Source of the DNA: Saussurea involucrata
Lineage: Eukaryota > Streptophyta > Magnoliopsida > Asterales > Asteraceae
NCBI GenBank assembly: GCA_033807775.1
Contig: CM066319.1
Coordinates: 136,512,983-136,576,982, forward strand
Reading direction: 5' to 3'
Length of the DNA: 64,000 nt
Within the stretch, counting starts at the first letter, position 1. Every line of letters begins with the position of its first letter. The translations under genes and the position numbers were made by a program. The notes under the pieces are model-generated. The model had not been told where the DNA came from and searched no databases. It worked only from the letters and a program-made list of their open reading frames with translations. Below are positions 21,201 through 34,628 of the stretch, piece after piece.

Positions 21201-21613
21201 ATTCGAATACAAGATTCTATCCTAGAACGGTTGGACTAAAACAAGAGCTGCGCAATAGAACTAAATCAAATATTCTAAGGCTATAAATCTCTTACTGCAT
21301 ACAACCTAGAGGGCATCCACTTAGTAACCTATCATAATTAGCATAAATTCCTAATAGCAAGCAGTACAACATACATCATAGTGTCCACAACAGGCAATCT
21401 AGCATGCATACTCTATGGTCTAGAAAGAAATAAAACACTAAGTACTGTACCTTTCCCCTTTGGCTCCGGCTGACTGTACACACTGCGCCTCCGATCACCG
21501 TTTCTCAAACGGATTTTTCCTTCTTTTTATTTCCCAAAAACTTTAAAGAAAATTTTTATAGCCGCAAACTTGAGATCAAACACACCGAAATGCGTTTGAT
21601 TCACTCAAGCCGT

Positions 21614-21625
21614 GCTCTGATACCA
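21614..21625 (-). other. Primer-binding site of LARD internal 1
   Basis: TGGTATCAGAGC on the minus strand, three bases from LTR2. Initiator tRNA-Met type. Confidence 0.92.
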
Positions 21626-21628
21626 AGT

Positions 21629-23720
21629 TGTAACGTCCCAAAAATTACAAGCAAATTTAAATTTTTAAATAAACATTTCATTTATAACAATTCATTAAAT
21701 GATCCCAACGTCTCGTTTGCAAAAACCAAAAAGCAACCAGCTCTCCTCGCGCGCCAGTGTGTACTCGTCACGCCTTGGAGCCGCCCGCACCTGAAACCAC
21801 AGTTTATTGGGAAAGGGTAAGCACGAAGCTTAGTGAATTCAAACACCATAAATAACACAGTTATTTCCACACAACCATAAACAGATAATAGCACATAAAC
21901 AGCATACAAGTCTACGAACAAATCATAGACGTGCATACTCACACCAACCCACCTAATAGGCAAACGTCGGTCCCACCGACCACACGACAACCGTGCAAAC
22001 GCAACCCGGCACCCCCGGGTTCATACGCCACCCGCATATACAACCTTTGGCCCCACCAAGTCACTACGCTACCCGCGTATAAAATCTCCGGCCCCGCCGG
22101 ATCCTCGGTCCCACCGAGTTAACGTAACAACATAGTATCAACTAGACACCCCACTATCTGGTTCCACAACACAATCACATAAAGTTACCACACACGTACT
22201 ATAGCAATGATAAAACAACCGTTATTAGATCCGACTAAACACCCCACAATTTAACCCCACACCACAAGCAAATAGAACTACCACACATACACACAACGTA
22301 ATGTAAAAATAACTGACATTAGTTATAGTGAGAGAACTCACCTCGAATGCGCGCCTAGCTTAACAATACAATTCAAGCTTCACAATTACGGTCACTTCCC
22401 AGCACCTAAACGCATGTTAAAACGTGTCAATACGAGACCCGGACCCTACGACACGACACACGCTTAACCCGTCACTAAAACTATTTTCCGTTCTCGCCAA
22501 ACAGGTGTGTTCGGGACCTGTTTCGACCCCTTTAAACCCAGAAAATTCCCAATATTATTTTATGATTAGAAAGTAATCTGAGATAGGGTTCCAAGGACAT
22601 ATTATACACCTCCTAACGATTTTTCTACAATTAAATACGGATTTTATAAGAATGGTTCGCAGAACAGTGAAAAACAGCAGTTATCGGTATAAAACGACGA
22701 TTTGGCCTATGCTACGTTCCGAACTGGATTTTACACAAAACACAGAAAAGTTGCTAGACTCGGAAAGGGAACTTTTGGCACCGGTTTCACCCCAATCCGA
22801 GTTACGAGTAAAGAGTTATGGTTAATGCAAAACAGGAATAGAAACTGCAGTTTTTTTACATAAAATGACGAACTGCTGTAAAAACGACCACTTTTTCACC
22901 TAGCTAGAGGCCGAACCAGATTTCCGCTAAAACACGGAAAATGTGCCCGACCCAGAACGTGAACCGTGGGCACCAGTTTCGCCTCAAACCGAGCTACGGA
23001 GAAAAGGTTATGGCCGACGCAAAGTAGGGACAGAAAGTGATTTTTAAAACGGTTTAGATATCATGGACGTACGAAGGCTGGACAACACCAATCACTACCC
23101 ACTGCCGCCTCCGGCGGTTGTGGTCGGCGACGGCGGCAGCCACCACCGGCGGTGGCGGTTTCGGCAATAACGCAAGAAGGAAACAAGACGAAAAGAAATC
23201 TTACCTCGCGACGACACAACCGTGACACACGACTCCGGCTTCTCTTGTCTCTCACTCGCTCTCCCTCTCTCTCTCCGGCGAGCCTTCTCTCTCTCCGGCG
23301 ACTCTTTCTCTCTCACTCCGGCCGACACACAAGAAGCAAAGGAGCCGTAGGGTTTGGTTTTTGATAATCTTATTCTTTCTCTTCTTGACTCACGGCACCC
23401 AATCAACAACAAAAAAAAATGAGAAGGGTTTGGTTTAGTTTTCTACTCTTCTTCCTTTTGGCTTGCTGATCACGCCACACACCAAACAAAATACAAAAAT
23501 GGATTTGGGTTATACAATAGCATGGGCCGAAGCTCTAACCCTTTGGCCCTTTAACACAATTGGCCCTTCAACTACAAACCTTCTCGCAACTAGCCAAAAT
23601 TCCGACATTTTTACGATTAGGTCTAACTCGACTAACCCCGTTAACGGACACCACATTAAATAAAACTTAAAAAAAAAGAATTAACACTAATAAATTACAT
23701 ACCGGGATACGGGCTTTACA
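21629..23720 (-). mobile_element. LARD LTR2 (middle, 2092 bp)
   Basis: Same length as LTR3 and sharing the same two indels relative to LTR1, so it groups with LTR3. It acts as 5' LTR of internal 1 and 3' LTR of internal 2. Minus-strand splice-like signals: donor GAG/GTAAGA at 23204, acceptor TTTAG at 22406-22408, exon 2 at 22342-22405, donor GAG/GTGAGT at 22336-22341, hairpin TAAGC-ACGAA-GCTTA at 21818-21832 and acceptor at 21791-21793. Confidence 0.93.
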
Positions 23721-23962
23721 ACTCTCCCCCACTTGGATTAGACTTCGTCCCCGAAGTCTACGTCCACAAACAGCTCTTAATAATTCTCTCGCATTTGATG
23801 ATATCCCAAACTCAATCCACTTTCAAGCTTTAACCATTCTAAAGCTGCTCACAGTATACCCTACAGGATACTCGACTACGATCATTCCTACCCTTAACTG
23901 TCGATTAACTTCCACGAATTCTAATAGACTCCAAAGATTTTCAATAAATTATATTAACAAAA

Positions 23963-24417
23963 CATCGACCCCCTGCCGAACATCGGTCCAACCGATTACA
24001 ATAACAAACATCGGCCACCCGCCGAACATCGGTCCAACCGATTACAATAACAAACATCGGCCACACGCCGAACATCGGTCCAACCGATTACAATAACAAA
24101 CATCGGCCACCCGCCGAACATCGGTCCAACCGATTACAATAACAAACATCGGCCACCCGCCGAACATCGGTCCAACCGATTACAATAACAAACATCGGCC
24201 ACCCGCCGAACATCGGTCCAACCGATTACAATAACGAACATCGGCCACCCGCCGAACATCGGTCCAACCGATTACAATAACAAACATCGGCCACCCGCCG
24301 AACATCGGTCCAACCGATTACAATAACGAACATCGGCCACCCGCCGAACATCGGTCCAACCGATTACAATAACAAACATCGGCCACCCGCCGAACATCGG
24401 TCCAACCGATTACAATA
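23963..24417. repeat. 46-bp tandem array, second copy
   Basis: Same unit, number and order as 17842-18296, with only single-base differences. The two arrays have not changed copy number since the duplication. Confidence 0.93.
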
Positions 24418-27400
24418 AAACACATAGGCGTGGTATTATCCTAGACACTAACACAAATAGATATCCCCCACAATCAAGTCAACTAACACACACGTAGGTC
24501 ATTCCCTTAACCGATACTACCTGGCCTACATTACCAACACGCGTGGAATACCCAACCTCCCACCGTCGACGTATCCCCCACACTCGCTCTACAAAGCTAA
24601 TTTATCTGAACCGAGGATACACCCTGACACCTACCTCTCAGGTAACGCCTCAGGGCCCCTCACATCGGAATTACCTCTCAGGTAAGTGCCCAAAACTATA
24701 TCCTCTTAGCACCTACTAGAAAGCCTAGGCTATAACACCTGAACACCGGGGCCTCACCCCGAGATACCCAACCGACCACTACCAGCGACTGACTAACGTG
24801 CCTAAGGATCCAAAGCAAAACAGCCTACCCACAAGTGCCTATCCCGGATTGTCTCCCTCACCCAAACGTGTAAATACTCGACGTGCAATGAATGCCCAAC
24901 GGTGCGACAAAACAATTCATCAACAAGACTCCACCTCGAGTCATTAAAACCGGGCAATTAGCCCATGACTAACTCCAAGTCAAAACCGAGCAAAATGCTC
25001 CACGCTTGCTAGACCCATAAGTCGGTCAAAAACGCGTTTAAATTAAGTCTAAGCAAGCAATACTCTAAAATCAACATTAGTCCCAAACTCAACACGGGTT
25101 AAACAATAGAGTTTTCCAAAAGGACTCACACCCTTAAAACTCTCAAAATGACACATAACACTTAAAAGCGCATTTCCCAAATGGTTTACAAAATCATTTA
25201 CAAAAATGTTTTCAACGTCAAGATTTTCCATTTCAAAAAGACCGTAAGCAATAAAACTACTATTACTAGGTCGGTAGTTACGCAAAAATGGACACGCTCG
25301 TCCCACATATGAAAATCATGTTGAAAATCATCTCATTGCAGCTTAATTTACTCATAAACGTAAGCGAAATAAATAATTTCTTTGAAAATGAACCGTCACG
25401 GTTCTAGTATGAATTGACTCATGACATGTATTTAAAGTAACCGCCCGACCTTACACCGGGTGCGACAAAAGCATGCACATAGTTTCAAAATCAGTCCCAC
25501 GACGTTTGACCCCAAAATTCCTCTTTTTCAACATAAAATGTCGTGGCACAGGGTTCACTAACAAATCTTACGCACGTCGGCTAGTCATACAAAACGATAA
25601 AACGGTTTACAAATATATTTTTGTTAAAACACAACTGTCTCGTGTAAGTTTCAAACTTAAGATAAAAAAACCAATCCGTTTCCACCATTTGAAAATATCG
25701 ACTAAAACCTAATAAAATCTCAAAAGGTGGGGTTCTTTAATTTGATTTACAAGATTTCCCCAAATGGTCACATAAACAAATAAGATATGCACCACGTGAA
25801 ATTAAACCCACACGACTCAACATGCCGTAAAACAGAACTTATCTTAACCAACTCACTCAATTAGCTTTATACAGACATCATGGAATGTAACTTTCCGTCT
25901 CAACTCTAACATATGTGGAGGAGTTCCAATGTTAAAGTCACAAGCCGTAGTCACTTGCCCAACATTTTAAACACCACAAAACACGGATATCATTTTACCC
26001 GAAAGAACCGTTGGAAAAATAAAGAAATGAGACAAATTCTAACAAAGTTTGCACTCCCGTGATAAAACGATTTCATACACTTTCAAAACCATATTTCAAA
26101 ATCTTGTGTGTGTGCTGAACATTTCCCAAAATTCCAAAACACCATCCATAAAATGATTTGAAACACAAGAATTTGTTAATGCAATCTATTTCAAAATCAA
26201 ACTTTGTGCATGACTCAGTCAGCATTCTACGCCTCGACTCCTACTCCTCCAAATCTCTCCGATCCACTAACGTCATCCGGACATTTAAACCTCTTAGGCA
26301 AGTTGGGAAATTACGCCAAATAATCCCTGCGATTTTTCCTCCAATCAAAGTCGAGCCTATAAGCCTATGATTCTAGCACAATCATCCATCTTGACCCGAA
26401 ACAAACATCATCCTTAGCGTCACTCCAAGTGATCAGTACTAGAATCGTCCTTTTATTCCAACAACTACTAATTTTATAACCTCCGACACTACCCCAACGA
26501 TCATCCCATCAAAGCAAAACAAGTACACACCTGTACTAGTAGGTTTACTATAGTCGTTCCTTCTTGTGATGGCTATTCTGGGTAGATATTACAACGAGTT
26601 ATTAGCACATAATAACTCACACTAACAATGCGCACGCTCAACTCCTTGGATTCCTCGTGACATCCCCCGACTCGAGCATTGATCCTGTGTTTCCGATAGT
26701 AGGAGCTCTTCTACTACCTTCCACACCTATCATCACTCGTTCTGAGTTCCATCCGATGGGTCCAAGTAGTTTTTCACCGATAACTACACACATATGCCCA
26801 CACCGGCATATGTACACACTCTTCCTAGCTCCCTAGGAATCATCATAATACCCCACTACCCTTGCTAGGGCGGAACCCCCACTAACCCTGACAAGTCGCC
26901 TCGTAAACGCACAGTCGTATACGGTGGAAACCAGATAGACATTCGAATATAAGATTCTATCCTACAACGGTTGGACTCAAACAAGAGCTGCGCAATAGAA
27001 CTAAATCCAACATTCTAAGGCTATTCAGTTCCTACCGCATACAACCTCTAGTGCATTCGCTTAACAACCTATCAAAGTTAGCATAAGTTCCTAATAGCAA
27101 GTAACAACCATACAATACAGTGTAATAAGCACCAAGCAATTTAGCATACATACTCCTATGTTCTAGAAAGCAATCTAGTACACATACTCATACATAAACA
27201 CCCTTCCCAGCTCTCTAGGAACTTCCTCTTATCCCACTACCCTTGCTACTACCGAATCCCTACTAATTATAATGAGTGACCTCGCGAATACCCGATTATA
27301 TGCAGTGCGAAATAAATAGACATTCGAATACAAGATTCTATCCTAGAACGGTTGGACTAAAACAAGAGCTGCGCAATAGAACTAAATCAAATATTCTAAG

Positions 27401-27734
27401 GCTATAAATCTCTTACTGCATACAACCTAGAGGGCATCCACTTAGTAACCTATCATAATTAGCATAAATTCCTAATAGCAAGCAGTACAACATACATCAT
27501 AGTGTCCACAACAGGCAATCTAGCATGCATACTCTATGGTCTAGAAAGCAATAAAACACTAAGTATTGTACCTTTCCCCTTTGGCTCCGGCTGACTGTAC
27601 ACACTGCGCCTCCGATCACCGTTTCTCAAACGGATTTTTCCTTCTTTTTATTTCCCAAAAACTTTAAAGAAAATTTTTATAGCCGCAAACTTGAGATCAA
27701 ACACACCCAAATGCGTTTGATTCACTCAAGCCGT

Positions 27735-27746
27735 GCTCTGATACCA
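27735..27746 (-). other. Primer-binding site of LARD internal 2
   Basis: TGGTATCAGAGC on the minus strand beside LTR3, as in internal 1. Confidence 0.92.
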
Positions 27747-27749
27747 AGT

Positions 27750-29841
27750 TGTAACGTCCCAAAAATTACAAGCAAATTTAAATTTTTAAATAAACATTTC
27801 ATTTATAACAATTCATTAAATGATCCCAACGTCTCGTTTGCAAAAACCAAAAAGCAACCAGCTCTCCTCGCGCGCCAGTGTGTACTCGTCACGCCTTGGA
27901 GCCGCCCGCACCTGAAACCACAGTTTATTGGGAAAGGGTAAGCACGAAGCTTAGTGAATTCAAACACCATAAATAACACAATTATTTCCACACCACCATA
28001 AACAGATAATAGCACATAAACAGCATACAAGTCTACGAACAAATCATAGACGTGCATACTCACACCAACCCACCTAATAGGCAAACGTCGGTCCCACCGA
28101 CCACACGACAACCGTGCAAACGCAACCCGGCACCCCCGGGTTCATACGCCACCCGCGTATACAACCTTTGGCCCCACCAAGTCACTACGCTACCCGCGTA
28201 TAAAATCTCCGGCCCCGCCGGATCCTCGGTCCCACCGAGTTAACGTAACAACATAGTATCAACTAGACACCTCACTATCTGGTTCCACAACACAATCACA
28301 TAAAGCTACCACACACGTACTATAGCAATGATAAAACAACCGTTATTAGATCCGACTAAACACCCCACAATTTAACCCCACACCACAAGCAAATAGAACT
28401 ACCACACATACACACAACGTAATGTAAAAATAACTGACATTAGTTATAGTGAGAGAACTCACCTCGAATGCGCGCCTAGCTTAACAATACAATTCAAGCT
28501 TCACAATTACGGTCACTTCCCAGCACCTAAACGCATGTTAAAACGTGTCAATACGAGACCCGGACCCTACGACACGACACACGCTTAACCCGTCACTAAA
28601 ACTATTTTCCGTTCTCGCCAAACAGGTCTGTTCGGGACCTGTTTCGACCCCTTTAAACCCAGAAAATTCCTTATATTATTTTATGATTAGAAAGTAATCT
28701 GAGATAGGGTTCCAAGGACATATTATACACCTCCTAACGATTTTTCTACAATTAAATACGGATTTTATAAGAATGGTTCGCAGAACAGTGAAAAACAGCA
28801 GTTATCGGTATAAAACGACGATTTGGCCTATGCTACGTTCCGAACTGGATTTTGCACAAAACACAGAAAAGTTGCTAGACTCGGAAAGGGAACTTTTGGC
28901 ACCGGTTTCACCCCAATCCGAGTTACGAGTAAAGAGTTATGGTTAATGCAAAACAGGAATAGAAACTGCAGTTTTTTTACATAAAATGACGAACTGCTGT
29001 AAAAACGACCACTTTTTCACCTAGCTAGAGGCCGAACCAGATTTCCGCTAAAACACGGAAAATGTGCCCGACCCAGAACGTGAACCGTGGGCACCAGTTT
29101 CGCCTCAAACCGAGCTACGGAGAAAAAGTTATGGCCGACGCAAAGTAGGGACAGAAAGTGATTTTTAAAACGGTTTAGATATCACGGACGTACGAAGGCT
29201 GGACAACACCAATCACTACCCACTGCCGCCTCCGGCGGTTGTGGTCGGCGACGGCGGCAGCCACCACCGGCGGTGGCGGTTTCGGCAATAACGCAAGAAG
29301 GAAACAAGACGAAAAGAAATCTTACCTCGCGACGACACAACCGTGACACACGACTCCGGCTTCTCTTGTCTCTCGCTTGCTCTCCCTCTCTCTCTCCGGC
29401 GAGCCTTCTCTCTCTCCGGCGACTCTTTCTCTCTCACTCCGGCCGACACACAAGAAGCAAAGGAGCCGTAGGGTTTGTTTTTGATAATCTTATTCTTTCT
29501 CTTCTTGACTCACGGCACCCAATCAACAACAAAAAAAAATGAGAAGGGTTTGGTTTAGTTTTCTACTCTTCTTCCTTTTGGCTTGCTGATCACGCCACAC
29601 ACCAAACAAAATACAAAAATGGATTTGGGTTATACAATAGCATGGGCCGAAGCTCTAACCCTTTGGCCCTTTAACACAATTGGCCCTTCAACTACAAACC
29701 TTCTCGCAACTAGCCAAAATTCCGACATTTTTACGATTAGGTCTAACTCGACTAACCCCGTTAACGGACACCACATTAAATAAAACTTAAAAAAAAAAGA
29801 ATTAACACTAATAAATTACATACCGGGATACGGGCTTTACA
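27750..29841 (-). mobile_element. LARD LTR3 (right, 2092 bp)
   Basis: Original 5' LTR by orientation. Ends GGGCTTTACA, followed by the TSD ACTAC. Minus-strand splice-like signals: donor GAG/GTAAGA at 29325, acceptor TTTAG at 28527-28529, exon 2 at 28463-28526, donor GAG/GTGAGT at 28457-28462, hairpin at 27939-27953 and acceptor TTTCAG at 27912-27914. Confidence 0.93.
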
Positions 29842-30601
29842 ACTACTTTCCGGACAACACACATTCCGGACAACACTACTTTCCGGACAACACACATTCC
29901 GGACAACACTACTTTCCGGGTAATCCCTACTGTCCGGATGACTCTACTTTCCGGATGGCTCCATATCCGGATAATTTCTACTTACCGGAAAAAATATACC
30001 TTCCAGACGCTTAAGCTTACCCGGACACCTACCCGGACATCTACCCGGACACCTTCATAAACTGAAGCTTTCCGGACGAAACGCTGGACAAGTTTAGAAG
30101 CCGAAATCGTCAAATATACTCCTCAAACGGGACAATAATGCGATAACTATCCACATAAACATTCTATAATCAATTCCCCACAATACTTTACTAACTAAAC
30201 ACGATTTAGAGGTGTTTAAATCCCCTTTTAGAGTCTCATTTAACTTAACCAAGAAAGAACCCTTAAATACTCCAAAATCAACATAACAACAGCAAATGGA
30301 TTTTAGTTTAGGAATTACCTGATGGAATCACTTGTAGAAACACACCCCACTCTACTTCTCTTTCCAATTTACTGATTTGTGGTTCTTCCTTCAACCTTGA
30401 ACTTGAGCTCCAAAATCTCTTCTCTCTGCCTTCTTTTCTCTATAGCCGCCAACAACCAAGGAGTAATTTCTCCTAGGGTTTTGTGCCAATCATTTGGTCA
30501 TTACTCTATCTCTTATTTACAGAATAGCCCCTCAACTTTCAGCTTTATTGAATTCTTCCTCAAAACTTGATATTCTTTCCATTTTGGTCCCGGTTACTAC
30601 A
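29842..30601 (-). mobile_element. 3' LTR, proximal part
   Basis: Continues the LTR interrupted at 15403, beginning in the same CCGGACAACAC minisatellite and ending GGTTACTACA. Predicted donor 1 (CAG/GTAATT, minus strand) lies at 30318. Just inside is the polypurine tract, minus strand TTTTGAGGGGGGAGTGT (30602-30618). Confidence 0.9.
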
Positions 30602-30642
30602 ACACTCCCCCCTCAAAAGAATTCCGTCCCCGGAATTCCATT

Positions 30643-30926
30643 CTAAAAAAGATGAGGGTATCTGGACTTCATGTCAGATTCTACTTCCCACGTAGCCTCT
30701 CGTCCCTTATGATATTTCCACTGAACTTTAACCAAACGAACTTCTCTATTCCTTGTTTACCGAACCTTACTGTCCACCATTTCTATCGGTCCCTCCTCGT
30801 AATTCAACCTCTCAACAACGCTGATATCCTTTAAAGGAACAACCACAACTGTTTCTACCAAACACTTCTTTTTAAGTTCGAGACATGAAACGTTGGATGA
30901 ACTCCCTTTAATTCCTCGGTTACTCC
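30643..30926 (-). pseudogene. Ty3/gypsy integrase C-terminus with chromodomain
   Basis: The minus strand reads ELKGVHPTFHVS, then after a disrupted stretch VERLNYEEGPIEMVDSK, then REVRLVKVQWKYHKGREATW and SDMKSRYPHLF followed by a stop at 30643-30645. This is the end of chromoviral integrase: the FHVS-LKKCL segment and a chromodomain (VQWKYHKGREATWE is its core), which in this family steers integration to particular chromatin. Stops and small indels break the frame, for example between FHVS and KKK. The stop lies about 25 bp before the polypurine tract, as expected for the end of pol. Confidence 0.85.
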
Positions 30927-33900
30927 AAATCGTAGGCTACTACTCTTACTCGTTACGTGACAACGAAAGCCAACTCCTTATCGTCCGTATTTCTTGCAAG
31001 GTCACCAACACCTCAACTTCCAACATCTGCTCTCCAGAAATAGAGGCGTACGTCACACTATGAATTTCTTCTCAATAACTCATCTAGCACCACAAGGTCG
31101 TACATTATCTATCCAACTCTCATAACTTCGACGGACCCACAGACGTGGTCCACTTTACCTTTCTCTCAAACCTCCCGGTTCAACAGTCTTATGTTTTCAA
31201 TCCAACCACTCAATTCTACTTGGTTACCCTAAACCGTTTTAAATAGGAAACATAACCGCACCCATACTTTGAAACCACCCTCGGCGAGTCACCACTTTTC
31301 TATATCGTGCAATCTTGCACTATTTACTTGTACCTTCTTCGATCACCATACTCGCTTAAATAACACCTGGTAAATCCAAGGCCAATCGCACCTCAATGTG
31401 CTCGCTTCCGTCCACACACCGGGACTCACGATTTTAAAACACGTCTAATTAAGGTCTCTCATACATCTTCACTTTCTTAAAAGAGGAACTTGACGGAATT
31501 CCCCGCAACAACAATGAGAATCACTACCCAGGAAAATTCACTTACTGACAACTTAGCGTAAGGCCAACCTTGTACATCCCGACAAACTCATACCCAGGAG
31601 TTCCCTCCTCGGGGCACATGAATTTTTTTTTCTAAATTACTTCTTCCAACCTACTTACTTATTCTGACACACAATCTTCACTTCCCCACGTTAGCGTGGA
31701 GCACCGTCAACCAAACTTTACTCGCCCCTCTCTTCCGACCTTTCCCATACTGAAAACACTTTCTCGTCACTGTACATAACCAAACAGTTGCATCAAAATT
31801 CTAACTTAAGGCATTCAACCAAGTCATCTCGAAACGACACCAGTATTCGAAGTTACTACACATTCATTGACCTCGAACTATTACATTCTCGGATAATTCC
31901 TTCACACTTAAGAAACAATTCACATCCTTTAAAGATTTCGCATCTACTACCCCATATATTTGACTAACCAACCATCATCTTCTTTAAACTTCCAAAGATT
32001 CAAAAATGCACTTACTTAGCGGCTCGCACAATTAAAAACACTTGGTTTCTCATTTGGGTAACCACCCACTACCGCTCCGACATTCTATTCCGATAACAGA
32101 CATATCACACGTCCACTTACAAACCACGTACTCCAACAGCTTGCTTACAAATCAAACACCTCATCCGAAATCTTCGACAAGGCTTCCCCTTTCTAACATC
32201 ACATTACTACAACACTGGCTGACACATTTACCTTGGCAATTGATGCCACTACTTATCCGTACATTCTCCACCCATAACACCTTACTGCAGACCAGGTCTC
32301 CCATGGTCATTCGTACACAACTCAAACTTACCTTCATGATCTCTCGCATTAATAACCGAGTCTATCTCGCTACTCTGTCTCTCCCTAGTTCTAGTTGAAC
32401 CACAACTCACGAGTTCCTGATTAACTATAACATACTCGTTTCTTGCTAGCTCTTTGCGATCCCAAACCATTACCTAGACAGGGCACAATTCCTCACAGAT
32501 CGATATAATCTATATACTCACTTCGTTTGTGCTAAATACTTCATCCTTTACAAACTATCCACCTCGTAAGTAAAACGCTTATCTGAAACAGTAGTCTTTC
32601 ACCATCTTAACACCCCTACAAGGTGCTCCCTCGACTTTCAACCTTCTGGTTCAAGTCCTTGGCCTCAGCCACCTTACACAGCTGTCGACTTCAACATCAA
32701 TAGTCAACCTGTTGATACTCTCTTAACCTATTCTTTAACATGGGTTCCTTACTGAACTTAATCCTTCCAACACATCATAATCAACTTTATTTTCTGACGC
32801 CCTTGTTTCAAAACTTACTCATGTAACATCAATACTACAAGATCACCTTAAGACTCTTATTCAACGCCGAGGATTTCTCATTTCTGCCTCACCACACTAC
32901 TCATAACGAGTTGCTAACACCAACACCTCTATGACTTCTAGTCCTTCCCTGAACACAACCGTCCCTCGGCAACTGTAATTCCAGTCACCGCACAAGGGTA
33001 CAGACCCTCATACATCCGACACTAAAGTCCACTTCCGACTCTTCCACTGCTCACCTATCCTCTTGAACACAAATACCAAAACTACAAATATTCTCCCCTG
33101 ATTAATCAACACCTCTCCACTCTAGGAGTTCTCCCTTAGCTTAAGATGTAGTACTCTACGACCTAGTGAGTTCATAGTCTTCATGCCTGACAACGCGATA
33201 AATGAATCATTTCACACTTTTTATCATTTTTAAAGAACAATACTTGGAAACAACTTGGGTACACACGACCCCTTCAATACACTGCACAACGATCTCGAGA
33301 ATCGTTTGCATGCAACTTTCCGTAAAACTTAATCTTACTCAACCAAAATATTGTTACGACAGAAATAAATATTGGATGAAAATCTTTTCATACGACAAAA
33401 TTTTGAAAGGACTTACCGACACGAAGTAAACCAGTCGGTTCTCACATTCGCTTATGTAACTTCAACATGTCAATACTTATCTTGGTCATAAAAGTTTTGC
33501 ATTCAAACGTCTTCTTGACTTTTGCAACAATTTAACTTATAATGAAAAGAGTGAAATATTTTGTAAATCGTAGTCCTCAAGACTTCATTGTGCGATGTAA
33601 ATGGATTTGCATTTTTCTTTAAACATACGCTTGCACACGCCGACTCATATCCGATCAAATTTCATATTTACACATTTACTTTACTTATGAAAAATCTCGT
33701 ATGCACATATACGATCTTAATGCATGAAACTCTACTTGTAATTGAAGGCTACTCACTCAAACAAGGTCAATCGCTTTACTCACACAACTTATCAGTGACA
33801 CTCTACTTTCGACCAGCGGTCGCCCCCTCGGTCTTGCAACAACTTGCTATACATACGTTCAACGGTCCACTTACTCAACCATTTCATACTATTTTTGTCT

Positions 33901-34612
33901 TGATCAACTATCTCACATTCTACCTCAACACGCTTTCAGTCCTTTACAGAAATCTCTCTTCGATGATCCTGTCACTTAACAACTCGACTAAAGAGTCAGG
34001 GCTCTAATCCTCTGCTCGCTCAAGAATTGACACTTCCAAGATCTCGACATTGTCCTTCCTTACTATCCGAACTGATCTGTTCCACTATTTCTAGAACTGG
34101 GACTCTCCAGAAACAGGAGTCTTACTCAAAGTCAAACATTCCTCCTCTTCGAATCCACGAAGATCTACCTCTAAACGACTCATATCATTCTATGCAACAT
34201 TTCTTTTCTACGATGTATACATACATCACATCATAAATGATCTCTCACGATACTTTCCCAACAATGGGTCTCGATCTCCCCCCCCCCCCCCCCCAGGGAT
34301 CTTGCTGACATTCTAGATTACTGGAACACAACATGTAAACTAGCTTAAGGCTACAGCTCCGGAATAATAAGGCAGATTAAGCACATACATGTACTTGTAA
34401 ATTCACAATTACACTGGCCAGGTGTAATCCCAAACTTACCTTACATGACTGTCCTCGATACCCTATTAGTCCTATACCTACTATAGTGCTATCCTAACGC
34501 ATTTCCTATATTCACAATAGTGCCCTCCTAACGCATTTCCTGATTCTCAGTTGTGATTTCTACTCCAAAGTTTAAGTTTAGGCCCGTCCGGTCACCTAAA
34601 TCCCTTAAACTA
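30927..34612 (-). mobile_element. Decayed internal region of the Ty3/gypsy element
   Basis: By position this should hold gag, protease, RT, RNase H and most of integrase on the minus strand. I find no intact motif, only frames broken by many stops, and the region (about 3.7 kb) is shorter than a usual gag-pol. Deletions and heavy substitution are likely. A 17-C run lies at 34278-34294. Short open frames here are not credible genes. Confidence 0.6.
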
Positions 34613-34614
34613 TG

Positions 34615-34626
34615 GCTCTGATACCA
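34615..34626 (-). other. Primer-binding site of the Ty3/gypsy element
   Basis: TGGTATCAGAGC on the minus strand, followed by CATAG, two bases from the 5' LTR. The same PBS plus CATAG is at 2817-2833, showing the common origin of the two 5' ends. Confidence 0.92.
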
Positions 34627-34628
34627 AT

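Larger units (their letters stand above)
17600..21628 (-). mobile_element. LARD internal region 1, non-coding
   Basis: About 4 kb with many stops in all frames and no protein similarity that I recognise. Landmarks on the minus strand: polypurine tract AAGTGGGGGAGAGT next to LTR1 (17600-17613) and PBS TGGTATCAGAGC (21614-21625) next to LTR2. It includes the 46-bp repeat array (17842-18296). Two diverged direct blocks around 20750-20900 and 21100-21250 share GATTCTATCCTASAACGGTT. Confidence 0.88.
23721..27749 (-). mobile_element. LARD internal region 2, non-coding
   Basis: Near-identical copy of internal 1, offset by 6121 bp. It keeps the polypurine tract (23721-23734), the 46-bp array and the PBS (27735-27746). 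Only scattered substitutions separate the two copies. There is no coding capacity. Confidence 0.9.
15404..29841 (-). mobile_element. LARD with three LTRs and two internal regions, TSD ACTAC
   Basis: Order from left: LTR1 (15404-17599), internal 1 (17600-21628), LTR2 (21629-23720), internal 2 (23721-27749), LTR3 (27750-29841). ACTAC at 15399-15403 and 29842-29846 flanks the whole. Both internal regions are about 4.03 kb, nearly identical, and encode nothing recognisable, so this is a large retrotransposon derivative that depends on partner enzymes. A shared middle LTR with a single outer TSD is what unequal crossing-over between the two LTRs of one insertion would give. Orientation is minus, from PBS and polypurine tract positions. 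Confidence 0.92.

Noticed and set aside
30652..34236. Plus-strand open frames in the decayed Ty3 internal region
   Set aside because: They are on the wrong strand for the element, short, and lack similarity to anything known to me.
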